NCBI GenBank assembly: GCA_022316685.1
Contig: JAKJHU010000371.1
Location: forward strand, 1-64,000
Source: Progne subis subis
Taxonomy: Eukaryota > Chordata > Aves > Passeriformes > Hirundinidae
Direction: 5' to 3'
DNA length: 64,000 nt
The position numbers and the translations under genes were made by a program. The notes beneath the pieces were generated by a model, which made no database searches, was not told the origin of the DNA, and saw only the letters and a list, made by a program, of their open reading frames with translations. The first letter of the stretch is position 1. Each line of letters starts with the position of its first letter. Positions 1-11,700 of this stretch are shown here, in pieces.

Positions 1-236
1 GTGCTTTTAGGAATTTTGGGGCCTGGAAGTGTCTTGTGGGAGGTTGCTGTGAAATTGGGAAGGCTGAGTTTAAGGTGCTGTGCTGTGCAGGGCTGAGGTG
101 GAGGGGCAGTGATTTTGGGAGGGTAAGGGTACCTGCTCCCAAGAAAGAAAGAAAGAAAGAAAGAAGAAAGAGAGAGAAAGAAGGAAAGGAGGAAGGAAAA
201 GGAGGGAAGGAAGGAAGGTTTTAAATAAGCTCTATA
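1..236. other. unassigned flank with purine microsatellite
   Basis: The first 140 bases carry G-rich, loosely repeated text (several copies of a tttgggagg-like word) that I cannot assign. They lead into the purine microsatellite at 141-218. No coding region is supported here; a 62-codon open frame across the microsatellite is only a consequence of its composition. Confidence 0.4.
141..218. repeat. (GAAA)n / (GGAA)n microsatellite
   Basis: About 78 bases of almost pure A/G, first as GAAA units, then GGAA and GGGAAGG variants. It lies just outside the proposed LTR of ERV-A. Confidence 0.9.
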
Positions 237-1034
237 TGTCTAATTTAATAAGCAACAAAGTTGAATTTAGCAGCAATGCAATTTTATTTAAGTAGCATTT
301 TATAATCAAGCATATACAAAAATTGGCAGTGATTAATTAAAGATAAGTACTGTTTGGATAAAGCATAAGCAAAACTGACCGGGGAGGGGGGCTTCTCACC
401 CTACCTCACGTACAAAACAAAGATCCAACTTAAACTTATAATGTATGCTAATACATATTCATTAATATTTCTGTGAATCTCCTATTTTCAATTCTTAAAA
501 TCTACATCACTATACTACATAGCTCATGCTCCACTTGTTGTTAGGGGTCTTCTTGGCTTTTTGGTGGTCTTCTTCAGATGAAGGCTCATCATCTTCCTCA
601 CATCCTATGAATAGCCTTATGGTTGCGTGTGCGCTCTAAGTTTGTGTATACATAACTAAGCATTATGTTCCAAAAAGTAATTATTTCATGGATCAAACCA
701 CCACCCAAACTCCCTACCTTGGAATAGTCCCAACTTTGTCCATCTCAAGGCCAGTTCTATCTTAAGACATCCTGTATCCCATCACATCTGCAAAGGGCCC
801 ATCTCCCTACCTTGGAGTAGTCCCAGCTTTGGCCAATCCAGCTTTGAAACTCTTGCTTATCTCAAACTGCATCCTGTATCTTATTTTTCTCATGAGCATC
901 TGCCAAGGGGCCCATCTGCTTTGTAACACTAATCACATCTACTTTTCCTTTACTACTTTATAAAAATTTTCTAAAATATATATTTTAAAATATTGAACAG
1001 TTACAATTAGCATGAATCATTTTCATTTATTACA
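237..1034 (-). repeat. probable 3' LTR of ERV-A
   Basis: The limits are inferred. On the minus strand the block would begin TGTAATAAATG and end TTAGACA, directly after a purine tract (pyrimidine-rich on the plus strand, about 1035-1057) that matches in position the polypurine tract of ERV-B. An AATAAA lies near its end on the minus strand. The second LTR of this provirus is not in the window, so the edges cannot be confirmed by pairing. Confidence 0.4.
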
Positions 1035-1298
1035 ATTTCCCCATTTCTCTTTTAATCATATTGATTCATGCTTTTTAATTAAAACTGAATCTATTTCTTC
1101 TATATTCCCAATAATCCAGGTTTTCACTCTCTCATTTCAGCCTCTAATTTTTCTAACATCTCCCATGCTGCATCAAACTTTTGCATTCCTTCTCAAATTT
1201 GGTTGACATCTCTTGTGCTAGAGTAGTCTCTTTATGTTCAGTCAACATCTCTTCGGGTCCCTTCTTTTGAGTGTGAGTAGGTCTAGCTTTTAATATCA

Positions 1299-2986
1299 TC
1301 AAAGATTTGGTTTCCCTTTTGCTGCCAATTCTGGATCAATGGGCATTGCTGTCATTTGCATTCCTTGTATCACTGGGTGGATTAGTCTAATAAGACATGG
1401 AATCATGCATGGTAAGAATAACAATCCTAATCCAGAACATAACAGCATAAATCCCACCTTCTTCCACCAGGCTCCTCCAAAGAGGTTATCCCACCAATCC
1501 GTTTTTAGAATAGAATTCCACTTTTGAACAGGTATGTGCCACCCTTTTAATTTCTTCAGCAAGTTTTGTGATGGCTTCCCCATGATCATCTCTCTCCACA
1601 CAGCACTCAGATTCTTAAATCTTCCTCAAACTCCCCCTTCTTCAGCCAACAGATAATCTAGGGCAATTCTGGTTTGATATACAAATGCTCACATTTGTGA
1701 ATGCTGCTTGGCCAGTAACTTAGGGCATCAGAAGTATGGTTTGATACAACCTCCACTCCGCCTGGAGTCTTATCAACCGATTCAATAGATAAATTGGGGT
1801 CCTATATCCCCAAGATCCACCCTCAGCCCAAGTTGCTGGGTCATAATATTATGATTCTTTCTGCAGGCCATTTGTCTTCCCCCCATTCCTGGTTTCCCCC
1901 TGCCTTTGGGAAGTCGAGGTTTAAATCTCTTTTATTCCTTTCTAGAGTCTCATCAAGTGGTGTTCCCAGCATATTGCTCCTAGACCTTGGATGACGAAGA
2001 AGGAGGGTCGTATAACTCCTAAGGTACAGGTTCCCTCCCACTTTTGAGGTAATTCACTCTATGCTCATTGCCCACAAATGCAATATATTCCATCAGGGGC
2101 TTTCCATTTACTTCTGTTTTTCTTGTTGTTCCCAGTAGGATTTTAGGTCTTTTTGGATTGGTAGGGGTTAGCTCCAGGACTTTTATGCCAGCACAAATCA
2201 GTTTGATTATTCCACTCACAATTCATTTCCTTTGTTATTCCCCAATACCCAGTAAAAGTTTTTGGTGCCAGGTCTTAGTTTTATTATCCGAATTAACTAC
2301 TAAGTAGATATACAAGGAGTATATCCTACTACTTCATTATATTTCCTTCCTTCTCAAGTTATACAGACTGTTCCAATTACTTGATGACTCAAAATCCATC
2401 CTTCAGGTGTTTTAATGTCTTGGAAATTTGAGTATGATTCCATTTAAAAATTGTTCTGGAGCTAGACTCTCACCTCTCCACAGCCATCTTTCAGCCATTC
2501 TAAGTCCCCCACAGATCCAGCATTTGGATAATCCTAATTCGTAGCAATTTCTTGCATCAAATCTACAAAAAGTTCTTAGCTGAGGTTGTCAAATCCCAGT
2601 GGCTATACTGCTGTTTGAATTGTTCATACAGCTTATCCAGTTCCTTTAATTCTTTCCCTATGGCCTTTTTACATCTTTTTTGTTTCTTTTGTTTTTCTTC
2701 TTTTTTCCTTAGTGCTGTACCTCCTATACCTATACTTGGATCATTCCCATTCTCATCTTTCTCAAAACAAAAAAATTCATATTGAGGACAGATTTGATCT
2801 ATAAGGATAAGGAGCTGGTCCATTAAATAAATTTTTCCCTACCCAATCCATTTTTCTATTTTTAACACAAACATCTATAAAATTGCTGTGATCGTAGCAG
2901 GCAGCACTAACATGTGGATGTGCCAAACACAAATTCCATCTTGTCCTTGACCCACATGGAGTTGCATTTATTACAGGGATCAACAT
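1299..2986 (-). pseudogene. env: env remnant of ERV-A (SU and TM)
   Basis: Envelope glycoprotein remnant. In the surface part, the motif CWIC followed by GG lies at 2511-2522; this CXXC motif is used in gamma-type envelopes for the labile disulfide to the TM subunit. In the TM part, the heptad and immunosuppressive-like stretch around LDYLLAEEGG lies near 1630-1680, followed by a stop where ERV-B has the first Cys of its C-x7-CC motif. The membrane anchor (VGFMLLCSGLGLLFLPC) and a short tail are in 1299-1601. Several frames must be combined to follow the protein, so no envelope can be made. Confidence 0.75.
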
Positions 2987-4350
2987 TATTGGGACTTTGT
3001 TTTTGCATAGATTGTTCTCTCATTGCCCACTCTTGTGCTGCTTGTTTTATTATTGTTTGTTCCTGCATTGCTCATTCCCTTCTCTCATGGACTCTGTCCA
3101 GAGTGGCTCCATAGTTTTGGCCAGTTGCCAAGGGCATCAACAAACACAGTGAAAATAATCCTCAGGAGTTTTGACTTTCTACCATCCTCAAGGCCCTTTG
3201 GGTTGCAGCCAAGGGCCAAGATGTCAGGATTCTTGGCAGCAAAGTTTATATCCTGGGATCTAGTCACTGGTGCATTTGGTCTCACTGGTACCCTTGGCCT
3301 CATGTTTGTTTCAAGGATGGCACAGATTACTCACAGTTCTCGCAGCACTGCCTCTCTCTCTCTCTCTCTGGGTTAGTCAGCTACTTCCTCTTTTAGTCTA
3401 AACCACCAAAGCTCTGGAGATGTGCCAACCACAATAAGATTTGCTTTTTCACTACTTCAGTTAACAACCTGATTTGTTGGTAGTTTTGCTCCAGTTGGGG
3501 ATTATTATTAAGTCTTCATGCCACCAATAGGCACATTCACAATGCCATTCATGTAAGAAATGTGTCTATAGCGTGGCACACAAATTCCTTCTCCACAGAA
3601 CTGTTAATTATGATACACTGGTCTATAATATTATGAATGTTTGCTCTCTCACCTGCTCAAAAGCTAATATAGTAAAAACTCATTGGTCTAAATTTTCTAT
3701 CATTGAACCACTGCATAAAAGGTTCCATCTTCATATCTCAAAGGTGTTAAAAAAATCACTGAAAAGCTTTTTAAAGTTAACTGTTCACGCATGCAATCTA
3801 AGCAAGTTAAACAAATCAATTGTCTCTCTTTCTTCTGCTCTTGTTATTCTCCACCAAATTAAGGCAAAGCGCACAAATAACACAAACCCATGGGCGACAC
3901 TCTAAGCCATGCTTAGTACACTCCCAGTGTGTTACTTGTTCTTGGACTCTTTTAGTAACAGGTGTTTCCAGTCTCTTGTTCTGGAATTGTAGTTCCTCAA
4001 TGAAATCTGTTAGTGTTAGTGCTGAGGGCCTCTTAAAAGATTTTCAATCTGTTCAGGCTGTTCCCATTGATCAAGGAAGTGTCTAATCCCTTCCCATGGC
4101 ATTGTTCTGCCTCCAAACTCAATGGAGTTGCTGTCAACAGCCAATCCAGAATGCCTAATTTTTCTAATAAAGTTAATTAAAAACACAAACCTTTAAGTTA
4201 ACTATCAAAGGAGTTTTATAACCTGAACAGGTTAAGCAAGACAATTTATCTTTTTCTGTTGTTTCTGGGTATCCTATATCCACATCTTATTTTATTATCC
4301 TTTGTTGTTCCTGCAGTGTTCTCAAAGCCACTAATGTTCCATGTGATACG
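2987..4350. other. unassigned interval of ERV-A between pol and env
   Basis: This stretch lies where integrase and the env 5' part are expected. On the minus strand short Cys- and Trp-rich frames can be read, but no integrase HHCC or DDE signature is visible. A short (CT)n run lies at 3351-3370. It may be diverged env leader, or sequence brought in from elsewhere. Confidence 0.4.
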
Positions 4351-4800
4351 CTAAATAAATAAATGCTCTTTGTACTTGATATTTATTGTATAAGTATCAA
4401 TGTTGATCTGTGCTAAAACCCAATTTTGCATTCTAAAGTCTCGCTCTACTCTACTAAAACATCGTATACAATTAATCATAAAAGCTGCATCTCTTTGGTC
4501 CCAAGGTACAGTTGTTCTGTGCCAATGTCTTTGTCTCAGCCACTTCATGGTCACTGCTTTACACCGCTCACACTGATGACCGTGTTTGCAGCAACCTTGC
4601 TGAAACATGGAAACTTCTCTCTGCGGGATGGCAGCTTCTGACCTTTCTGTACTAAGGATATCTTGAATATCCTGGGGCTGGGTTATTCTTTCAATATGTG
4701 GGTGGCACACCAAATGTATTGCAGCATTATGTGAAATCCACAGCCGAAAATGATTTTCCATATGAGCTATAGCCTCTGGGCACCAAATCTCTTCAGCCAT
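4351..4800 (-). CDS. unrecognised 149-codon ORF with a Cys/His cluster
   Basis: An uninterrupted frame beginning MAEEIWCPEAIAHMENHF and ending KYKEHLFI. I do not recognise the product. It has a dense Cys/His patch, QGCCKHGHQCERC, followed by basic and aromatic residues (KWLRQRHWHR) and a second Cys pair (NCIRC), which would suit a metal-binding fold. There is no obvious membrane segment or signal peptide. It sits directly downstream of the RNase H/integrase start of ERV-A, in the place where integrase would continue, yet shows no DDE residues. It may be a diverged accessory frame, a captured segment, or a chance ORF; its length within otherwise broken surroundings makes it notable. Confidence 0.35.
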   Translation of the reverse strand: MAEEIWCPEAIAHMENHFRLWISHNAAIHLVCHPHIERITQPQDIQDILSTERSEAAIPQREVSMFQQGCCKHGHQCERCKAVTMKWLRQRHWHRTTVPWDQRDAAFMINCIRCFSRVERDFRMQNWVLAQINIDTYTINIKYKEHLFI

Positions 4801-4915
4801 GTCGGGATTAATTACATTTTACTTAAACTGTATTTTGGACTCAATAAAATGGTTTAATCAAATTTAAGCTTTTTTAATTTTACTTTCAGGTCTCCTGGTG
4901 TCAAATAATTTTCCA

Positions 4916-7043
4916 GTCTTTATTGGGTATAGGTCCTTTTACCCTTGAAGCATGAGTCTAGCCTTTTTCTGCCATTCGAACTGTGGTTTTGTCAGGGAGA
5001 ATCCATTGTCCCTCTTTTAGAGTTGCTCCTAGGTTTTTCATGGCTTCTACTTCTGCTAAAGAAAAGTATGGTGTTTGATTTTGTGTTCCTGCTTCCTGAA
5101 AAGTCATAATTACATTGCTGTTTTCCCTCAGGGCAGCTTTCTTAGCTTCATCATCAGCCAAATTGTTTTTTTGTTTTAATGTCTCTCCCCTCTGGTGGCC
5201 TTTCACATGAACCACTGCTATCTTTTTTGGCTCTTCAAAGCTTTAAGAATTTGAATTATCAATCCTTGGTGCACTAATCCTTTTCTTTGAGTGTTTATAA
5301 GTCCCTTTCTTTCCAAATTTTTCTAAATGTGTGCACTACCCAAAGGCATATTTTGAGTCGGTGTATATGGTCCCTTCTCGATCCTTTAATAACAGCAATG
5401 CACAGAATAATGCATAGAGTTCACAGGCTTGTGCTGACCAGGACGGGCTAAGGGGACCAGATTCTTTTACTTCCAGTTTTTCTCCATGAATTATGGCATA
5501 CCCAGATTTCCTTCTTCCGTCTACCAGGATGATACATCTATAAATAATTTTTCTCCTTTTTTAATTCTTGTTCTCTCAAATCTGGGCATATTTTTGTTTG
5601 TAACTCTATGACCTCTGTGCAATCATGTATTAATCATGTATTAAATCAAGATAGCCTCATATTTTAATATTCTGCTATCAGTTAACCATTTTTCAGCCTT
5701 TTTAGCAAGGATTCCCCTAATTATTGGGGTGTACACTTCCAGTGGTGCCCCAAAGGTTACTTTTCGGGCTTCTTCTACTAACACAGCAGTGACTACCAGA
5801 GCTTGCAGGCATGTTGGCCAACTCTTACTAACTGGATCCAATAATTTGGAATAATATCCTACTGGCTTTGGCTTCCTGCCCAATCTTGAGTCAATACTTC
5901 ATAAGTGTTTGATCAACTGTATTAACAAATAATTGAAAAGGCTTGTCTAAATTGGGAAGACTCAGTACAGGAGCTTGCAGTAGGGCTTCTTTAACTTGCT
6001 CAAAATTTTCCTGATCCCTTTCAGTCCATTTCAAACAATTGGTAGTTAATTTCTCATTAGAATTTTACTTTTCTGCTAAACCCTTCTATCTTGCCTACAA
6101 TAACCCAAAGACTCAAAAACTGCTTTATTTCTCTTTTAGACTTTGGGGGTCCCATGTTCAATATTCCTGGAACCCTTTCAGGGTCTAGCTTTTTCTTTTG
6201 CTTACTAATCCAATGACCTAAATACCACACTTCTGACTCTACAAACTGCAATTTTGACTTTGATATCTTCAGCCCGTTTTCTCCCAGAAAATTTAGAAGC
6301 TTAATAGTACCCTTTCTAGTTTCCTCTTCAGTTTCTCTGCTACTAACAAATCATCTACATACTGTAGCAGCTTAATTCCTTTGGGTAACTCAAAGGACTT
6401 CCAAAGATTTTCTAACGCCCTCCCAAAAAGATTCGGTGCCTCTGTAAAACCTTGCGGTAGCACCGTTCACCTTAATTGCTCTCTCCTACCTGTATCTGGG
6501 TCCTCCTACTCAAAGGCAATCCCTACTGCCCTCATCCAGAGGGCAAGTTCAAAAGGCATCCTTTAAATCCACGACACTGTACCAAATGTAATTAGGAGGT
6601 ATCTGGCTTAGCTACTCCTGGACAGCGGGTAATGGTTCTTTGATTTACCGCTCTGAGATCCTGGACTAGTCGGTAGCTACCATCAGGCTTCTTTACCGGC
6701 AGGATGGGGGTATGATGTGGTGACACACAGGACTCCAACACCCCCTGATGTACTCAATTCTCAACGACCGGTTTCAATCCCTTCCGACCTTCCAGTGATA
6801 TCGGATATTGTTTTACTCGAATGGGGATTTCTGGGTTCTGTATTTCAACGCTAATGGGCTGAATGTTTAATTTTCCTACTTCACCAGTATACCACACAGT
6901 GTCGCTAATCTCGAAATTATCTTCTTCAGTTAAAGAATAGATTTTAAGTTTTCCTTCACAGGGTGTTATTTTAATCCCCAAGGCTATTATTAAGTCCCTT
7001 CCTAATAAATTATTATCAGCCTCTGGTATTAATACCAAATCAT
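4916..7043 (-). pseudogene. pol: pol remnant of ERV-A (RT, RNase H, start of integrase)
   Basis: Reverse transcriptase and RNase H of a gammaretrovirus-like element, broken by many frameshifts. From upstream to downstream: the end of protease and RT start with RVKQYPISLEG (6754-7038), the fingers motif with LVQDLRAVN near 6640, the catalytic VVDLKDAF region near 6560-6580, RLPQGF near 6450, and an unchanged YVDD box near 6345-6360. Connection fragments follow at 5641-6251. RNase H ends with GHQRGE and NLADDEAKKAAL at 4958-5215, running into the N-terminal extension of integrase (MKNLGA). The integrase catalytic core is absent. Confidence 0.8.
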
Positions 7044-7274
7044 TCAGTCCAAATTTTTATCCAATTCAATCTGCACATTTTTAATTACAGGAACCTGAAA
7101 AACTTCTCCTTTAACCCCAATTACTGGGACACGTTCACAACTTACTTCACATCCTTGTGGTAGTTTTCTTACTGTCGACCTAGTAGCTTCTGTGTCCACC
7201 AAAAATGTGATTTCTTCCTTTTGAGGACCTATTTTCAGTTTTATCAAGGGCTCTTCTAGGTGTTCAGTCCTCAT
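7044..7274 (-). pseudogene. pro: aspartic protease remnant of ERV-A
   Basis: Retroviral protease fragment of 76 codons. The active-site region reads FLVDTEATRSTV where families have D-T/S-G-A, so the catalytic-loop Gly is Glu and the enzyme would be dead. The flanking GRDL motif of the C-terminal part is read in the next frame (6754-7038). It lies directly downstream of gag on the minus strand. Confidence 0.75.
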
Positions 7275-7289
7275 TAAATAGAGCTCCTG

Positions 7290-8449
7290 ACCCCCTAGTC
7301 TTCTTGAAACATTTTCTCATCTTGCTGCCTCTTTCTACAGAATTTTTGTAGATGTCCCTTTTTGTGGCAATAAAAACAAGTGGGTCCTGTACCCTTGGAG
7401 GTAGGACAAGAAGTTTGTAAGTGTCCTTTCTGGTGACAGGAAAAACACGTGGGTCTCATATCCCCAGAGGTGGGACCTGCCTTTTTCTGTTGTTTGTTCT
7501 TTCCTGAGCTTCTCTGTATTCATGGTTGTCTGTGTTTCCTTGACTGCTGCCATTAAAATCTGGTTTTGTCTTTTGCCTCTCCTCATCTCTTCTCACATAC
7601 ACTTTCTGTGCTTCTCTTAACAATTCCTGAAGCCCCCTATCCTGCCAATTTTCTACTTTTTCCAGCTTCTTCCTGATGTGCCCCCAGGCCTTAGCTACAA
7701 ATTGTGTTTTCAAAAGGACCTGTCCTGCTGCAGTGTCGGGGTCTACACCTGAATATAACTGCAAGGCTTTTCTTAGTCTTTCTAACCAGTCTGCCAGGGC
7801 TTCATCCTTCCCTTGGTGCTCACTTAGAGCTTTCCTTATATTCTGCCCCTTGGGCACTGCTTCCGGATTCCTCAGATAATCATCCACGGAGATCACTCTA
7901 TTTCTGCCTGTGTCTTTCATTCTGATTATTCCAACCTGGATCTTGCACAGGCCATTTCTGATCCCCTGGTCTGGCCCCTGACATTCTCTATCCCAAACCC
8001 TCATTCCTGAATGTCTAATCATTTCTCTTTCTTCCATGGTAAACAAGATTCCTAAGATAGACTGCAGTTCCACCCAGGTGTATATATTGGCCCCAAGAAC
8101 TGATCTAATCTCTCTGCCACTCCAAGAGGATCCTCTAGCAGCCTGCCCATCTCCTTCTTAAACTCCCTAACATCCCCTGTGTTCAGGGGAACACTCACAT
8201 CACCAATAGGTCTCTGTTCTGGGTTTGCCATTGGAACTTTTCTAAGCGGGTATAGTCCATCTTCCATTTTTGCTTCCCCATCCCCATCATCACTTCTCCC
8301 TGTCCCCCACCTCTAGTTCTATGTGCTACTGGCTCCTCCTGAATAGGGGTGTGTTTGCATTTACAGGAGGACCCTCGGGGGCTTGGGGTTGAACGGGCTG
8401 ATTAGGTTGCCTATAAGGGGGTGGGAGGTGATCTAAAGGATCCTAGGGC
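7290..8449 (-). pseudogene. gag: gag remnant of ERV-A (p12-like, capsid, nucleocapsid)
   Basis: Structural polyprotein remnant. The upstream end carries a proline-rich segment with LPPPYRQP (about 8405-8430), a PPPY late-domain motif that recruits the ESCRT budding machinery in gammaretroviruses. Capsid follows (8052-8267 and 7456-8073) with the major homology region HQGKDEALADWLERL. After a frameshift near 7460 there are two CCHC zinc knuckles, CFSCHQKGHLQTSC and CFYCHKKGHLQKFC, with a 69-bp period. Matrix is missing because the element stops at 8449. Confidence 0.8.
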
Positions 8450-9065
8450 TGTTCTGGAAAAAAATAATAGAGAGAGAGTCAGAGACTTGCTGGTTTTGTA
8501 TGTTTCTTTATTATCAAGCTTGGCCTTGGGGGAGAGCTTGCTTGCTCCCTTGGCAACGTGGAGGAGGAGGTACACACAGCTTCGCTTCACAGCAAAGCTG
8601 GGGACTCCCACCCCCCCTCACGGGCTTTTTCCCTTGCCGGGGAGTCCGTTTCGCGTCGCTGATCAGGGGTCATCCAGCGATGGGGGACTCCTTCTCAGGT
8701 CACGGCGACTAAATAAAGCTGCTTCGGCGGACCCCCGTACTTCTTGCACTAGTCTAAAATGCGACTACAGTCCTGGATTTTACTTTGGTTCCCTGCTTTT
8801 CAGAGTCTCTTGTTCTTGGTTGTTCCCAGAATTCCAGTGTTCTTTTTATTTGCATATTCAGACACTATCTGGCGAATGGGAGCAGAGATACAGGTAATAA
8901 GGTGAATTCTTAATTAACAAACAAGCAAATAAGGTAATAAATCAGTATTAAAACAGGAATAAGGCAAATTCTTTATACAGAAGCTAGCATTAACAATCTT
9001 AATGGAATTACTTAACAATTAAGTAACTAAAACATAGATTATTTGAATAGAATTTATTTATAACA
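8450..9065 (-). repeat. 3' LTR of ERV-B
   Basis: On the minus strand it runs from TGTTATAAATAAATTC to TTTCCAGAACA, giving TG...CA ends. It pairs with 18405-19012. An AATAAA near 8500 (minus strand) marks the poly(A) region. Compared with its partner it has an extra agagagag stretch near the U5 end. Confidence 0.93.
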
Positions 9066-9085
9066 ACTCCCCCCTCTATTTCTTT
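9066..9085 (-). other. polypurine tract of ERV-B
   Basis: The minus strand reads AAAGAAATAGAGGGGGGAGT directly against the 3' LTR, as expected for the primer of plus-strand DNA synthesis. Confidence 0.85.
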
Positions 9086-9112
9086 GATCGAGCTTTAGCT
9101 CGCATCAATTTG

Positions 9113-10960
9113 TTACCTCCTCTTCTTGAAAATAATTTTTCTACATTTTTGGAACTTTTCATATATTTCTTTGGCATTCTCATGTTCGGGTTCTTGACTC
9201 TCTATTACCATCATTTTGGTCTGTGTTTGACTGGTTGCTTTAGGGATCTGGATACTGGCTTGGACTGTGGAGGTAATCGTTCGAATTAGACATGGGATTA
9301 GACAAGGTAAAAACATTAACCCGGTGATTGAGCAAATTATCATAAACCCAGCTTTCTTCCACCAATCCCCCTAAATGACCAAAAACTATTCCACCAGTTG
9401 GTATCCATTAGAGGAGTCCACTCTGATTTCCCACATAGGCTAGCTTTCGGATTTCTTTTGAGATGTTTTTAATTACTGCGCTTTTATCATCAATTTCTAA
9501 ACAACATTCAGACGAATTAAACTTACCACAGATTCCTCCTTCATCTGCTAAAAGGTAGTCTACAGCAAGACGTATTTGGTATATTACAGCTCTTGTTTGT
9601 GTTAGTTGGTCAGTGATGTGGTCTAATGCGAGAGCTGTTCTGTTAGATACCATTTCTACACAGCCTGGAGCCTAATGATCCTATTTAACATGTAATTGGA
9701 GTGCGATACCCCCAGGACCCGTCCTGTGCCCATGTAGCTGGTCCATAGGTTTTAATGATCTCTTCTGGGGTCCATATTTTTCCTTTCCATTTTTGGTCTC
9801 CACCAATTGTTAGAGTATCTCTTTTTTTCGTTCGACTTTTCCCAGATTGTCATATACTGGGACTCCTAGGTGTGCTCCTAATCTCTTGGGTAATAGGAAG
9901 AAAGCTGGCTTTATGATCCCTATTGTACAGCTTCCCGACCAATCCCCAGGCAATTTTGTATAGCAGTATCCCCACAGATCCAGAACAGGTGATTTGGAGC
10001 TTCCCAGTAATCTTCCCTAGTTTCAAAAGGTTGTTGCCAAAACCGAGACAGTTCTTTTATCCCCCAAAAAGGATTTATAGCTTTGTCAATACATTCATAT
10101 AATTCATACCTCTCATTATAGATACATTTTTCCGTGTTCTCAGTTGACCAATACTTGTTAGGCCCTTTGGGAACCCATTTAGCACTTAAGTTTATCACTA
10201 TTATATACCTTTTACACATTAATTTTCCTACACGGGTTTGGTACCTGGTTCCTGTCCTCATGATACATTCTTCCCCAATGATTTTAGATTTGAGATCCCA
10301 CTTCTCTCTTCCCCTTGTTCTTAGACTTTGTGTATTCTGTTCAGTCTGTTTCCATTTTAGAATTTCTAGAGGGCTTAAGCTAATTCCTTCCCAGGGCCAT
10401 ATTTCAGACATTTGTGTACCTCCACATATCCAGCACTCAGTTAAATTTAATTCTCGACTGATCCTTCCCACTAAGTCAATGAACAGGTTTTTTCTCTGAT
10501 GGGATGTCTAGGCTTTTTTCAAATTTTGTTTGTCAACACTTTTTCTTTTATTATATCTCTCAATTCTTTGTGATCTGCTTCAAAGCATAACCAAGTATCT
10601 CCTATAGGACATTCCCCAAATAGGCGCTGTGCTATAACTAGCTGTGTTTTTTGTGGTCCAATAAACTTTTCCATCCTCTTGGCAAAGTATTCAACTGGGA
10701 GTGGTCAAAGCAGTTTGGGTTCACGTTAGTATGGACCCTGAATAAGGATCTGAGATCCTCTCCATCGTACACTGGTGGTAGCAGTTAGCACAGGCTTTTG
10801 TTTCATAGGTGTGCTTTATGAACATCACCAGTACGATCCCTCCCAAGAGTCCGGTATGGGGCCATCCTTCTTCTTCCTGGATCTCTTGCTCCACCCGGCC
10901 TTGCCTCTTGGAGTGGAGAGAGGTCTCCTACAGAACCCACTTACATGCTTCCACTTCCCT
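9113..10960 (-). pseudogene. env: env remnant of ERV-B
   Basis: Gamma-type envelope remnant. Its N-terminal signal-like stretch lies near 10830-10880. The SU part has NLTECWICGG with CWIC at 10424-10435. TM (9408-9653) has a heptad region, the immunosuppressive-like stretch LAVDYLLADEGG and C-x7-CC (CGKFNSSECC, 9501-9530). The membrane anchor with LPCLIPCLIR and a charged tail are at 9113-9343. Frameshifts and stops separate these blocks. It is closely similar in layout to the env of ERV-A, so the two elements belong to related lineages. Confidence 0.8.
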
Positions 10961-11019
10961 TCCCTATTAATTTAGTTGCCCTTAGAGAATGTTCTGTAGG
11001 AGATTTACTCTCTTTTTTT

Positions 11020-11440
11020 TTTTTTTTCTTAAAAAAACTTTACACTCTTTTAATTTTTCTATTACTTAAATTTGTTCAAACTGCTACTTATAGAACTTAA
11101 CAACTTTTAAAATTAAATTTTTTAAAATTAAATTAAAATAAAAATCTTAAACTTATTTAAATCACTATTTATAAAACTTAAACCTAATAAAAAAAACCCT
11201 TTATACTTTTTTTCTATTACTTAAACTTATTTAAGTTGCCATTCATAAAACTTACAATTTAAAAATTATCATAAAAAAACCCTTAAACTTACTTAAATTC
11301 TTACTTATAAAAAAAGACTTAAACTATATGTAAAATTAATACAAAAAAGAACTTATACCCCTTTTTAATATATCTATTACTTAAACATATCTAAAATTGC
11401 TAATTACAAAAACTGACTTAGGTTTACAGAAATTAACCCT
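11020..11440. repeat. A/T-rich imperfect tandem repeat inside ERV-B
   Basis: About 420 bases built from recurring words such as ctattacttaaa, taaacttatttaa and cttataaaactta; ctattactta recurs about every 150-170 bases. A poly-T run opens the block and a poly-C run lies just beyond at 11451-11462. It sits between integrase and env, where gammaretroviruses normally have no such spacer. Confidence 0.7.
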
Positions 11441-11700
11441 TATTGTGCCCCCCCCCCCCCCTTTTGAGTTCGTTGATTATGATGAGAGGCAACTGAAACA
11501 AAAGGTTTTCACAGTCTCTGTTATCTCTTATTTCTTTTCAAAGGTTAATTTCAAGTCTTTCGGGTGTGGTGTTACTGTCCACTCGGTTTCATCCGGTGAG
11601 GGTGCCGAACTCGGGTTCTCTCCAGGAGGGGGTACTGGCCCTTTAACTCTGGTGATGTGGGTCCATCCTTTTTCCTTAGTGCGCACTGCTGTGTGAGTTG

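Larger units (their letters stand above)
237..8449 (-). mobile_element. ERV-A: old gammaretrovirus-like provirus, 5' part missing
   Basis: Read on the minus strand from high to low coordinates, this element gives gag (proline-rich region, capsid, zinc knuckles), protease, reverse transcriptase, RNase H, the very start of integrase, an interval I cannot assign, env and a probable 3' LTR. Order, protease and RT motifs and the env CWIC motif are those of gammaretrovirus-like elements. All genes carry stops and frameshifts. The element ends abruptly at 8449, where ERV-B begins; matrix, leader and 5' LTR are not found on the other side of ERV-B. It is clearly more decayed than ERV-B, so probably older. 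Confidence 0.85.
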
